Shown here: positions 46,941-58,158 of the stretch, piece by piece
How the letters are laid out: each line of letters opens with the position of its first letter
Position numbering within the stretch: the stretch's first letter is position 1
Assembly (NCBI GenBank): GCA_021014325.1
Contig: CM037472.1
Coordinates: 31,148,234-31,212,233 of the forward strand
Direction of reading: 5' to 3'
Origin: Plazaster borealis
Lineage: Eukaryota > Echinodermata > Asteroidea > Forcipulatida > Labidiasteridae
DNA length: 64,000 nucleotides
Position numbers and translations under genes: made by a program
The notes under the pieces: generated by a model
The model's input: only the letters and a program-made list of their open reading frames with translations
Told to the model about the DNA's origin: nothing
The model's database searches: none

Positions 46941-47644
46941 TAAACATTTTAGTTTTCATTTATCAGTTTCCTTCAGCGCATAGGGACCTCTTAGTGACAT
47001 GCGCTATAAAGCTGTCATATCTTGAATTATCACCATTCTATTATGTGGAACCAAAAACTTACCATATTATTCCAAATGCAATCGCGTTCCTGTGGATCGT
47101 TTTTTTTTGCTAAAATCTCTAACACAGTACTAATAACCTTGGACAGATTTTAACGAGTCCCAACGCTCAAACCTTAAAACCTGCGAGAGACTATAAACAC
47201 AGTCTAGAGCATACCAGAATTTCTTTCAAGGATTTTATAGCAATACTTCGGCTGGATTTTTCTGCAATTTGACATTTCTGACTTCTTTAGTAAATTTGAT
47301 TTTGTTTCACTTACAAAATATTTCGTTTTATTTGTGGATCGCAAAATAATGTTATGCGCAACTTTTGATAAAGGGTGCAATGTAAAACAAATTGTTTGTT
47401 TTGTTTTGTTATTATAATTATTATAATTATTAGTATTACGGACCGTTTAAAAAACATGTTTTATGCATAATACTCAAATGGAAGATTCACAGGATATTGC
47501 ATTAATTTATTCTAAAAGACTTTGGTGGTTGATACAGTAAAACTCTTAAACTAAAACAGGTAGGTCTAATTTATGCTTAATTAATCGAATTTCTTATAAA
47601 TTCACCTGTCAGGTTAATATATTAATCGATTCTCAAAACCCTGT

Positions 47645-47722
47645 CGGTTTGATAGAGAGAAACTCTTTCGTATAGCTTCCTTGTAGTAATACTATAAGGA
47701 AGAGTTTCTCTCTATCAAACCG
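47645..47722. other. Perfect 23-bp inverted repeat with nested inner pairing
   Basis: CGGTTTGATAGAGAGAAACT (47,645 on) is exactly inverted at 47,700-47,722. Inside, CTTCCTT/AAGGAAG and TATAG/CTATA can also pair. A weaker version of one arm occurs at about 47,522-47,548. Confidence 0.7.
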
Positions 47723-49732
47723 TCAGTATACTAAACAGAATATAAATAAACGTTCATCTCCGAACACCCCTACTAATGAATCGTAACCGATCGAAACTAC
47801 GTGTATCAAGGGACACATCGCGAATGTATTATTGTCCCTCTTGTTTCTAGTACGAATAACTTTTTAAATCTGTAGAGACCCAGTATTTTTACTGTACCTT
47901 TTAAAAAGAAAGTGTGTTTTCCTTGGTGGAGTGACATTGTTCGTTGATTACATCTTATCGGTTTATTGTACTTCATTCTTCTTCTTCTTTTTAAAATGCT
48001 ACTTGGTCAAATCGCGGGACTTTTTGAAAATGAAGTTTGACTCGAGTTCCAGGAACTTAAAAGACAACAAACAAAACAACAAGACAGAACAAAACAGCAA
48101 CTTGTTGTTCTTACTAAATGGGAATTTTGCGACAGTTTACGCCGAGTTCAAAACTACTCAATTAGTAACATGTTTTAGGAGATTGTCATCTAGATCAATT
48201 TCAAATCATAAACTAAAAAGACTCAGTACTTTCCCGACTCCTGTAAAAAAACACCACATGTATGATCACAGAACTCGGGGAACGTACCGAGTATACATTG
48301 CTCATCACACACATCGGTGTATACGTACAGTGTATATATAAAACCAAATAATTCTTTATCACCCGATGCTACCTTTACCTTGAGGAGAAAGATATATCAA
48401 AACCTGTAAACAGTTAAACATAGATCCTGTTTACTCGACAGTCGCCTAGATATTTTTCGATCAAATTTCACAGTATAAATATAGCTTTATGTTATTGAAA
48501 ACAAAAAATCGAGATTTTGAATGATGGGTAACTGTCCATGGGGTTTCTACATACCGTTATCAATGTACAGCCGTCGGGCCCTTGAGGTTCATTCAAATTA
48601 AAAGAACCAAACCGAGGCTGGAAAGAAAATAGTCTGTACCCCGTGCTTTGAGAATCATTATTCATTATTCGCATTGCGCAAAGGATGCATGACCATAGGA
48701 TCATGTACGTTATAGTTTTCAGTCTTTTGTTTGTGCAAATAATGTGTCGATCGCAGAATTACACAAACTTCCAAATTATTTTGTCTTCGGTATTTCCAAT
48801 GCAGATCAGGTTTCGATGTTATTGGGTCTACGTACTGTTTTTACAACAGTATTGTTTGTTGCAACAGTATTGATTTCAGTATTTGTTTGTTGACACTGTC
48901 TTGTCACGTTTTATTTAGGCCAAACTTTCCGGTGAATAAACAAACAGCTACTCAAATTATGTGGTGAAAAACAAATACCGGATTTCCAAATATAAATTAC
49001 TATGACTAAAACACAATGTCAGATTACAAACAGGAATAGCACAACTCCCTAGTTTCTGAGAATGGATATTGTAGCTTTCAAGTAATTTCGTTGTTTTGAG
49101 GCATAAGTTACCAGAATGATGTACACTTTATGCCTGTTTTTACTTCCCCAAACGACTCCCTTTTAAATTATATATTCAACAAAAATACTACTTAAAATAT
49201 AAAAATAAATATAACAGTAATAAATCAACTAAATAACGCGAAAATGAAAGATTCAGAGCATTACTTCCGTTCATGAGCCTATTGCTGTCGAAAGTCGAAA
49301 GTGAAAGTTTACCAGTTAAGCTTTGAAATAGTATTCACAAATTAAAGAAAACATCTGAAAGAATGGAGTTTGTCTGATACAACTGTGCAAAAAACATGAA
49401 ATAACATTTAACAATTTGATATCCCATAGTATGTTTTTTAGACTTTCTACAGAAGAGAAATCTTTAAGTAGGCCTCTACTAAACAATGGAATTCTACATG
49501 CTGATTATGCATTCATGTGTAGGTTCTGCAGTTGTGCGTATTATCTCCTGGTTTGTATTTCAATTTCATCTTATTGGATTCCTTCCGTTAACAACATGTT
49601 CTTTTATCCACGAAATTATATGGTTCAATTAAAATGATTTCCAAGCTTAAATGCAGAATGGAGCATTTGAAAGCTAACTGGTTTATTGCATCAATTTGGA
49701 AGGTTAGACTCATCTGCATCCTCATGTTTTCA

Positions 49733-49879
49733 ATAGACCCCTTGTATATGGCGTCACAAGCTTGAACAGCGCCCTCACTGGGGGTCAAAAGGAAGACCTA
49801 TCATTGGCTGAGAGTTGTGCGTGACCCGTACGCGCTTGCACGTTTCCATTGTTTGAACTCGGCTATGCAAGGGGTCTAT
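49733..49879. mobile_element. Short MITE (ATAGACCCCTTG ends)
   Basis: ATAGACCCCTTGTATA and the inverse TATGCAAGGGGTCTAT bound 147 non-coding bases. Confidence 0.6.
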
Positions 49880-49924
49880 AAGCATACCAACATAGGCAGT
49901 CCCGTTTGTAAGGGCAAAACAGGG

Positions 49925-50262
49925 TTAAAGGCCCTGTACACTATTGGTAAGATCGAAAAACACAAATGTTCACAGATTCACACATAACTTTACATGATTA
50001 AAAGTAAGTAATGGTAGAAAGGGTTCCCTAAAATATTTCTACCTAAAATACCATCGTTTCTGAGAAATGAGTAAAAACAATAGTTTTTATCACGCGTGAT
50101 AATAAACTCGATGTTTGAAAAACAGAAAACATAAGGTCTCTATTCACTATTTTCTCGTGACCTCGATGACCAATTGAGCTCAAATTTTCACAGGTTTGTT
50201 ATTTCATGTTTTCTGGTTAATCACACAAAACGTGAACTTTGTTTGCGACTGTTTTGTTAGCT
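49925..50262. mobile_element. MITE family B, right end degraded
   Basis: TTAAAGGCCCTGTACACTAT at the left with the family interior (TTTCTGAGAAATGAGTAAAA, TTTTCTCGTGACCTCGATGA). The right terminus is not intact. Confidence 0.65.
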
Positions 50263-50781
50263 ATACCTGCTCGTTCATGCGTGCTTTTTATTTCGATTGT
50301 GGCAATCGGAATTAAGCCACGGTGTTGGGGTCTTCAAACGCTGTTTTCTCGACTTCAACAGTTGTTTATCTGATTTTTTTTCCTCTTTTTTCTAGAGAAC
50401 TATGAATGGAATAATGTTAATTATCATCAAGCTGTCAGATTGAAACAACTAATTTTTTAATGGGGAACAAAATCGTGTACTTTGGCTTTAAAACAACATA
50501 GAAATGCTGTCGTTGAGTGAATGTTAACTTCAGTCATAACAAAGATAAGAAGCGGCGTCAGAGGAATACCTCCACGCAGGGCATTATTTTCTGAATGTGT
50601 AACGAACTTATATGTTTTGTGATGGGATAAAAAAATATGCACAGAACTATAGACAATAACATCAAAATGTTGACATCAAGAGGGCGCTATAACCATTTGA
50701 CAGTTCTTTTTTTTACAATGTGATGCGCATGGTGTCCGAATTAATGGTTTCGGTTGTCGCTATTCTGAGAGCTATGGTATT

Positions 50782-51084
50782 GCCGGTGTGGGAGGAGATT
50801 CTGTCCCCCGGAGATTCTGTCCCCCATACTGCGAGCTGTGTACAAACTTCTTTTGATAGCGCCCTCTTTTGAATCCTCCTCCTCCAGCGCATGTTAAGTT
50901 CCCGTATGGGGACAGAATCTCCGGGGGGACACCGGTGTCATAGGGAAATCTGTCCCCGAAGATTCTGTCCTCCATATTATGGGAAATTAACATTGGCTGA
51001 AGGAGGATGATTCAAAAGAGGGCGCTATCAGAAGACGTTTGTACACAGTTCGTCGTATAGGGGGACAGAATCTCCTGCCACACC
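50782..51084. mobile_element. Palindromic element with GGGGACAGAATCTCC ends
   Basis: The two halves mirror each other around about 50,935 (GGACACCGGTGTCA). Going inward from each end: GGAGATTCTGTCCCC, then GTGTACAAA, then GATAGCGCCCTCTTTTGAA, then TTAA.TTCCC. A permuted relative is at 53,800-54,075, on the other side of the foldback element. Confidence 0.65.
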
Positions 51085-51478
51085 GGTAGTCATAGAGAAT
51101 GTTTCCCCGGGTGTGTGTGTGTGTGAGCGTGTCTATCCATTGAAACCGAGGACTTTAACAAAAGGGATCCGGGTGTTTGACAGAGCGAGGACGTTCTCGC
51201 TTCGTTTTCGTGTACAAAACCCAATGGGGACGTCGCAAAAACAATGTCCAAACAATGGGAGAACAAAGAGAAGTCCTCGGTAAGCGGGATTTACAAATGT
51301 GTGTGTGTGTGTCCCCAAGGCAATAGACTGTGCAAGTCTCGTGCGTATTCGAACATTGGGACCCGTTAAACCGCGTTAGTTTGTTTCCTTCACGCGCGTT
51401 AAAGCATCGTACGTGGTATTTATACGTGGGACCTATGGTGTTCCATATGTGCCACTCCTTTGGAAAAAAATAATTCCG

Positions 51479-51790
51479 TCGCATTTTTTTTTTTTGCGTC
51501 GCATTTTTTTTTTTTTCGTCGCATTTTTTTTTTTTGCGTCGCATTTTTTTTTTTTGCGTCGCATTTTTTTTTTTTTCGTCGCATTTTTTTTTTTTGCGTC
51601 GCATTTTTTTTTTTTGCGTCGCATTTTTTTTTTTCAGGCGCATATTTTTTTTTTCCGTCGCATTTTTTTTTTTGGCGTCGCATTTTTTTTTTTTTGCGTC
51701 GCATTTTTTTTTTTCGTCGCATTTTTTTTTTCCCGTCGCATTTTTTTTTTTTCAGGCACATTTTTTTTTGTTCAGGCGCATTTTTTTTTT
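51479..51790. repeat. GCGTCGCA-T(n) array, left arm, about 16 units of about 20 bp
   Basis: Each unit is a 10-13 T tract followed by GCGTCGCA, CGTCGCA or CAGGCGCA. Variant spacers become common toward the inner end. Long Lys/Arg- or Phe-rich frames here are artefacts. Confidence 0.95.
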
Positions 51791-52189
51791 CTGAATCGGT
51801 CACGTGACCGTCACATGATGTCCATGTGATGATTTTTTGGCTCCGCTATTGCAGTTGGCGTGTGAACAATTCTATTCTTCTCCTTCAGGGTTGCGGACAT
51901 TGCTGTATTACAATTCGTTACAACTGTTTTAGACCATGTAGTGTTAAAACGCGCGCGTCTAACATTTTTTTCAAGTGTTAAAACATACTGCTTTTCTATA
52001 ATTAATGCATGTATAAATTCATATTGTGCGTGGGACGCGCGCGTATACTAAGTGAGGCCAACGCAAAAAACAAAGGAAACACAATTTATATTCAAAATTA
52101 ATGTCCACACCCGTCATCTGTGGCACCACTGTTGCCACATAACCATTCCATTCTAGGGGGTAATGATAACTGATCTCTTGGCTAGCGGG

Positions 52190-52338
52190 TTTCTGTCGCA
52201 CTAGCACTGTAATACACGCTTCCGTTGCTCGGTTCTTTTTTCAACTGTTCTTCTCCATTCCTGGAAGACCTTTAGAGTCATGTTTTAGTGTATTTGGTAG
52301 CCTTAATAGCCCAACGAAGCCGGTGTGTCCCTTTAAGT
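52190..52338. mobile_element. MITE family F fragment, reversed
   Basis: Ends AGCCGGTGTGTCCCTTTAA at 52,338. Contains the inverse of CTCCATTCCTGGAAGACC and GTAGCC. Lies 30 bases from a fuller copy in opposite orientation. Confidence 0.65.
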
Positions 52339-52367
52339 TAGCAGGGTTAAGACTTAAGTACTCCAAG

Positions 52368-52833
52368 TTAAAGGGGCACACCGGCTTCGTTGGGCTTTTA
52401 AGGCTACAAAATACACTAAAACATGACTCTAAAGGTCTTCCAGGAATGGAGAAGAACAGGGTAGTCAAATTATGGATACAAGTTGTAAATAATACAAAAA
52501 AATCGAACGTAAGATTTTATTTCAGAGAGTCCGAGCAACGGAAGCTTGTATTACAGTGCACAGCGTGGGGACTCGCTACACGCAACACAGGGGCAGTCGT
52601 GTAGCTGGCGAGCAGAGTATCTCGGCGGTGCTAGCGCGACAGAAACCCGCTAGCCAAGCGATAGCTGTACCTGGAAGCTCATGAACATGTGGGAGGGGTA
52701 GGGAGCCAGACCACTAACTATACGTTGTTGTTACTGCGGGTTTGCTAGTCGGCACACCTCGCTGATCGAATCCGTTGTTTCAAAATTCTACATGACTAAA
52801 TTACGTAAACAGGTAACCGGTGTGTCCCTTTAA
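52368..52833. mobile_element. MITE family F, inside the foldback loop
   Basis: TTAAAGGGGCACACCGGCTT at the left and AACCGGTGTGTCCCTTTAA at the right. Shorter than the copy at 25,987 by about 330 bases in the middle. Confidence 0.75.
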
Positions 52834-53386
52834 GTGGGGCGCTTATTAGTAGCTATTCACAAAACATCTAAGTACCCCACTTATCTTAGTACCCCACTTA
52901 AATCTAAAAATGTTAAGTTGTTAGATTAAGTTATTGCACATGCGCACAAAACATACGTCATCAATGGTTACTATGATGACTCGGACGCAATCAATCAGTT
53001 ATCATTAATTACCCCCTAGAATGGAATGGTTATATTTTTCGCAACAGCGGTGCCACAGATGACGGGTGTGGACATTAATTTTGAATATAAATTGTGTTTC
53101 CTTTGTTTTTTTGCGTTGGCCTCACTTAGTATACGCGCGCGTCCCACGCACAATGTGAATTAGGCATGCATTAATTATAGAAAAGCAGTATGTTTTAACA
53201 CTTGAAAAAAATGTTAGACGCGCGCGTTTTAACACTGCATGGTCAAAAACAGTTGTAACGAATTGTAATACAGCAATGGCCGCAACCCTGAAGGAGAAGA
53301 ATAGAATTGTTCACACGCCAACTGCAATAGCGGAGCCAAAAAATCATCACATGGACATCATGTGACGGTCACGTGACCGATTCAGA

Positions 53387-53700
53387 AAAAAAATGTGCCT
53401 GAAAAAAAAAATGCGCCTGAAAAAAAAAAATGCGCCTGAAAAAAAAAAAATGCGCCTGAAAAAAAAAAAAATGCGACGCAAAAAAAAAAAATGCGACGCC
53501 AAAAAAAAAAATGCGACGGGAAAAAAAAAAATGCGCCTGAAAAAAAAAAAATGCGACGAAAAAAAAAAAATGCGACGAAAAAAAAAAAAAAATGCGACGC
53601 AAAACAAAAAAAATGCGACGCAAAAAAAAAACATGCGACGCAAAAAAAAAAAATGCGACGCAAAAAAAAAAAATGCGACGCAAAAAAAAAAATGCGACGG
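53387..53700. repeat. A(n)-TGCGACGC array, right arm, about 16 units
   Basis: Mirror of the left array. The spacer order (TGCGCCTG variants inside, TGCGACGC outside) is preserved, but unit-by-unit lengths differ, so the two arms are no longer being corrected to identity. Confidence 0.95.
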
Positions 53701-53799
53701 AATTATTTTTTTCCAAAGGAGTGGCACATATGGAACACCATAGGGACCAAAGTGGTCCCAAAAAATGTTCGAATACGCGCGAGACTTGCACGGTCTATA

Positions 53800-54075
53800 C
53801 GGTAAATTAACATGGGTCGAAGGAAGTTGAGTCAAAAGAGGGCGTTATCAGAGAAAGTTCTACACATTTCGCCGTATAGGGGACAGAATCACCGAACGAC
53901 AATTCCCCTGACACCGTTGTGGCAGGAGATTCTGTCCCCCATACGTTGAACTGTGTACACATTTCTTCTGATAGCGCCCTCTTTTGAATAAGTCTCCTTC
54001 AGTCCATGTTAATTTCCCATGGGGGACAGAATCTCCAGGGGGACAGATTTCCCTACGACACCGGCACGCAGAAAA
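53800..54075. mobile_element. Second GGGGACAGAATCTCC palindrome
   Basis: Arranged inside-out relative to 50,782-51,084. TTAACATGGG and CAAAAGAGGGCG lie outside, and GGGGACAGAATC lies near the centre (about 53,915). The right half reads GATTCTGTCCCCCATACG, TGTACAC, GATAGCGCCCTCTTTTGAA, CATGTTAATTTCCC. Confidence 0.6.
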
Positions 54076-54254
54076 GTCATACTTTTTAATGTCGTCGTTG
54101 CAGCCAACAGCTGTAGCCAAAGCCGAAGTCGCTTGATTCAGACACAGCTTCATCATGGCTGAGAGGGACAGTTGAAAATGTATAGCAAAGAAAAAAACCC
54201 ACTAGCCTCCGTAGAATACATAGTCCATAATACATGTACATTATTTTTGCCGAT

Positions 54255-54475
54255 AGATAGGCAGCAGAGCTGTGTATTGAGAGAGTTGCGACATGGAGGG
54301 ACCAGCTTTCTCCGGTCACGTGGTTGCTGGACGCCATTTTGTTCCAAAATGCAGTACAACCCAATGGGCAGACTAGTCTGGCACCCTGTATTCGCCAATG
54401 CATTTTTTGGAGACAAAATGGCTTCCAATCGCAAGTTGTCGCAACTCTCTCAATATACGGCTCTGATAGGCAGAC
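54255..54475. mobile_element. Palindromic MITE (GAGAGAGTTGCGAC arms)
   Basis: ATAGGCAGCAGAGCTGTGTA and TTGAGAGAGTTGCGAC at the left are opposed by GTCGCAACTCTCTCAA and TATACGGCTCTGATAGGCAG at the right. Confidence 0.7.
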
Positions 54476-54789
54476 CAAAAGAGCGTCCTCTATTGACGCT
54501 CTGCAAGTAATCTTCCCCCAACCGCAAATCCCAAACCCTTTTCAAACCTGATAACGGTTGACGATTTTATCATAATAGGACAAAGGCAAAAACAAGACTC
54601 GCAGATAACATTTCCAAGAACTGAAGACTTTGTTCTGTTTACAACAGATCAGTTAGAATAAAAACACGAGTAGCGCTCCCCCCAAAGGAATTGTTTTGAT
54701 CACATGTTGTCAGTAACTCATCCTTCCCGTTGTTGGTCCGTGCCCTCCCCTCGCTCCGAATAAGATCTAGGAGTATTCGTTCCTAGATC

Positions 54790-55020
54790 TGATTCAGATG
54801 GGAAGCCGTAGCTCCCGTGTACCGTGTATTGATAGTGCACGTAGGCCCTACAAGAACCCAGAACACTTATCGTTGAAGAGTTTGGGTTAATTAACCCCGG
54901 TGTTTCTGGTTCACATAGCAAGCACCCTTGTTTACAGGTTTCCTCCGGCTTGTGAGCTGCAGGTTTTAAGTTCAATTATGAGGCATCCTTGGTTTCATTT
55001 CCAGAAATATATAATAATAA
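54790..55020 (+). repeat. tRNA-derived SINE, 5'-truncated copy
   Basis: Body and tail match 2,995-3,175: ATAGTGCACGT, ACCCCGGTGTTTCTGGTTCA, CATAGCAAGCACCCTTG, GGCATCCTTGGTTTCATT, then an ATAATAATA tail. The tRNA-like head is missing. Confidence 0.7.
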
Positions 55021-55046
55021 AATATTAAAACCCATGCAAATAATAA

Positions 55047-55095
55047 TGGCCCAATTTCGTGGCGCTGCTTACCACATAATTCTACGTTTACGGCA
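55047..55095. repeat. MITE family D end fragment
   Basis: GGCCCAATTTCGTGGCGCTGC alone, without a matching right end. Confidence 0.45.
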
Positions 55096-55409
55096 CCTTG
55101 TAATGTTTCATGATTCTATTGGCCCGCAAGTGCAAAATTCCAAGATTAGCAGCGACATTAGTTCCTGCAGGGACTGAAAACCCAAACCACATGTATGCTA
55201 GTTGCTGTCCGAAATGAGATTCGAACCATGGTCCAAAAAGGTGAAAGGCAGAGCGAAATAAATAAACCAAACTGATTTTGTTACTAAAGTTATTACCCTC
55301 ACCAGATTCAATCACGCTGAACCATTTTATTAGCATAAATTATGGGCCCAGGTCTTTTCTGAGATCGCAACTGCCGATCCCCAAGTTTTTACAAACCTAA
55401 AGCTGGAAC

Positions 55410-55785
55410 TTAAAGGCATCGTACACGTTTGATAATTACTCAAAATATATATTAGCATAAAAACTGACTTGGTAACGAGCAACAGAGAGCTGTTGATAGT
55501 ATAACACATTGTGAGAAACGACTCCCTCTGAAGTAACGTAGTTTTTGAGAAAGAGGTAATTTCTCACTAAAATAATAACAACTTCTTGCAAGAAGTTTTT
55601 ATTATTCTATCTGAAAGCACACAAATTTGTACAACAAGGGTGTTTTTTCTTTCAAAATTTTCTTGCAACTTCGATGACCAATTGAGCCCAAATTTTCACA
55701 GGCTTGTTATTTTATGCATATGTTGGGATACATTAAGTGAGAACACTGGTCTTTGACAATTTCCAAACGTGTACGATGCCTTTAA
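55410..55785. mobile_element. MITE family A
   Basis: TTAAAGGCATCGTACACG to CGTGTACGATGCCTTTAA. Both ends are well preserved. Confidence 0.8.
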
Positions 55786-56158
55786 AGGCAGGGTATTATA
55801 CTTTTGGTGATTGTCAAAGACCAGTATCCTCACTTGGTGTATCCCAGCATGTTGCATAAAATATCAAACTTGTGAAATTCTTGGGCTCAATTGATCATCA
55901 AAGTTGTAGGAAAATAATGAAAAAACCCCACCCTTGTTGCATAGAATTGTGTTCTTTGAGATGCCTGAGACCGGCTTCATGCCTGAAGCCTTTCTCAGAT
56001 TCAAATTTGTGGGTGAAATATTACCTCTTTCTCTCAAACTACATTACTTCAAAGGGGGTCGTTTTATAATACCAACAGCTCTCCGGTTCTCTTTACCAAG
56101 TATGTTTTTAGGGTCATTAACCTGTGGAGTAATTACCAAAAGTACATCCTGCCTTTAA
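55786..56158. mobile_element. MITE family A2, fused end-to-end with the previous copy
   Basis: AGGCAGGGTATTATACTTTT to ACATCCTGCCTTTAA. The TTTAAAGG junction is shared between the two elements, as expected if one used the other's terminal TTAA/TTTAAA as its target. Confidence 0.75.
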
Positions 56159-58158
56159 GCTTAGAATAATTAACATTTTTTCATCAGAATGCCAGAAAAA
56201 AAACGTCACAAAAATCTTTAAAATCTTTATCAAACGTGTCGTATCTGGTCCTACACAGAATGAAGAGTGACCTCTATTGACGACTCGCAAGGAACTTCCC
56301 CCTTTTTTAATGCACTGGCACATGCAATTGTTAATGCTCCTCATCAGGCTTTCTAAGCGTTTACTCATGGTGAAAACTCAAGGGGAAAATTACCCCAAGT
56401 AATACAACAAACAATCGATAGCTTCCACTATATTATTGGTTTTGTTGTTCTGCATGCATTTTGTTAAAAAGGGTGACGTCATTATTAATTATTTTACGAC
56501 TCTCGTGAGAGAAGCGCTTGTAATAAAGTCACCGATAGAGGACGCTGTATCATTGTAATAGCCAGAGCTCTGGTAATAGCGCATACACTTACCGATAGGT
56601 GGCGCTTCGTGCGTTTACCAAGGAGTAAGCCAACAAGAGATCTCGGCTTTGCTGATGACATTAGTTAGCCCCGTCCGAAACAATGGTTTAACGGGTATCA
56701 TGGGTGCCGATCACCGGCCGTGTATGCTTTTCTTTTAACATTGCCGATGCAGACCAACCGTATAAGCAAAATATCAGGAATTGTCTTGATGCCTCGTAGG
56801 AAATAAGGCCAGAGAAAGTGCCATGAAATTGCAGTGTCGAGTTTAAATTAAAAGTTCGGAATCAAATAATGTTTGCATTACAACGGCAGTAGGGAGTGTC
56901 TGTCTCAAAGAAAACATGTCTAATTAAAACTAAAATAAACAATGTTTGTTAAGTTATTTGGTTAAACACTGTTTATATAGGATATTGACCACGATTATAT
57001 CAAATGCCGAATTAGTCACGACTGTAACTGTGTTTAAAAAGACGCACACAATTATTGTGTGTCCTCATAACTCCTCTTATAGACGGTTTATGACTTACGG
57101 ATCCTACACTTGGTCCAACTTTAGCCTGACCTCACAAGTTGAACCACCGAGTTAGTTATAAGACCGCCACCATGCGGCCTAATCTACAGTGAAACCACAG
57201 AAGTCACCCCATGTAGGTCAAAACACCCCGTGACCTTTCTGACCCCATCCCTGCACACTCCGCTGCTGAGCGTTTTGCTGCAAGCAACCGGCCTGTATTT
57301 TTTTGTTTTATTTAGGTCAACTGTTCTACCACAATTGTGCTAATAGTGACCTCTGTCCTCATTTCTCTCTCCTGGTTGTTTTGGCCTCGAGCAGAGCGGG
57401 CCAGCGCCGCTCAACTTGGCGGGTATGAGATGAGAATATCACGGTATCAACATTTTGTAACCACACCTAGGTAGTCACTTTACGTTCACGATCGCCTGCT
57501 CCAATTACGGAGTGTAAACTTCGAATTGAGAAAGCGACACAGAACACCATCTTGAAGGAGGCATTGCATTCGGATGTTGTTGAATCATGCAAGAATCAAT
57601 CGATACCCTTATAAAGAAGGTAGTAGAGTTGAGACCATTTTTTATAAAAGGTGGCAATGTCAAATCGTATGGTATCGTTACAAAAGGACACATTCTCCTT
57701 TGTCGCCCTCGACGTCCATTTTGTATTTCAAAATAGGGCCTAACACGTGTATTCAAATTTAAGTTGTAGCATTTTCAAGAACAGATGGGGGCGCTCTACT
57801 CATGCCGCTTAAATTTCACCCCCTATTCCCTCCTGTTTGGTCTTTATGATACGTGACTGCGTCACGCAGGAGTCGGGTGCGGTCAAGCGCGGCCGGCGGG
57901 CGAGCCCTTTGCGGTGGGTTCTTGCACTCTCTGGTATCAAGGCATCTCCTCGGCTTACCGAAAACGAAATCCGATCGACGGGAGGAATTTCGTTGATTCA
58001 AAAAACACCACAACATGCTGTTTGGGAGATTATTGTTTGCCCAATGCTCTCCATGACGTGGGGCCGTGGGATAGTCCCCTAAAGGCGGCCCAGGTTGGGG
58101 TCCTTCTGCCAATGACACACTATGAAAAATAGAGGTTGGGCTTGATTTTAAGAAAAGC
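56159..58158. other. No gene recognised; GC-rich island at about 57,840-58,090
   Basis: Most of the stretch is unique. 57,840-58,090 is markedly GC-rich (CGCGGCCGGCGGGCGAGCCC) and open on both strands for about 80-120 codons, but no protein family is recognised. A short sequence near 56,265-56,310 (TGACCTCTATTGACG.CTCGCAAG) repeats 54,485-54,515. Confidence 0.4.

Larger units (their letters stand above)
45912..49732. other. Mostly unique AT-rich DNA, no gene recognised
   Basis: Holds one LINE remnant (46,670-46,940), a short sequence near 47,140-47,205 resembling the foldback ends (GAGTCCCAACGCTCAAA...CACAGTCTAG) and one strong hairpin (47,645-47,722). No conserved reading frame was seen on either strand. 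Confidence 0.45.
51324..53797. mobile_element. Large foldback transposon, about 2.5 kb, arms about 800 bp (TU/FB-like)
   Basis: The left arm (51,324-52,172) and right arm (52,994-53,797) are inverse copies. In order from outside they contain: AGACTGTGCAAGTCTCG-type ends; GTTCGAATA; GGTGTTCCATATGTGCCACT; an array of GCGTCGCA-T(11-13) units; GGTCACGTGACCGTCACATG; a unique inner segment with ACGCGCGCGT; and finally CTAGGGGGTAATGATAACTG. The architecture, long arms whose outer part is a short tandem array, matches foldback elements such as the sea urchin TU family. No protein is encoded. The loop (52,173-52,993) is occupied by family F MITEs. Confidence 0.8.

Noticed and set aside
51155..51829. 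Several Lys/Arg- and Phe-rich open frames up to 162 codons
   Set aside because: They are translations of the GCGTCGCA-T(n) array in the foldback arm; composition follows the repeat, not coding selection.
53347..53835. Mirror-image open frames in the other arm
   Set aside because: Same repeat in inverse orientation.
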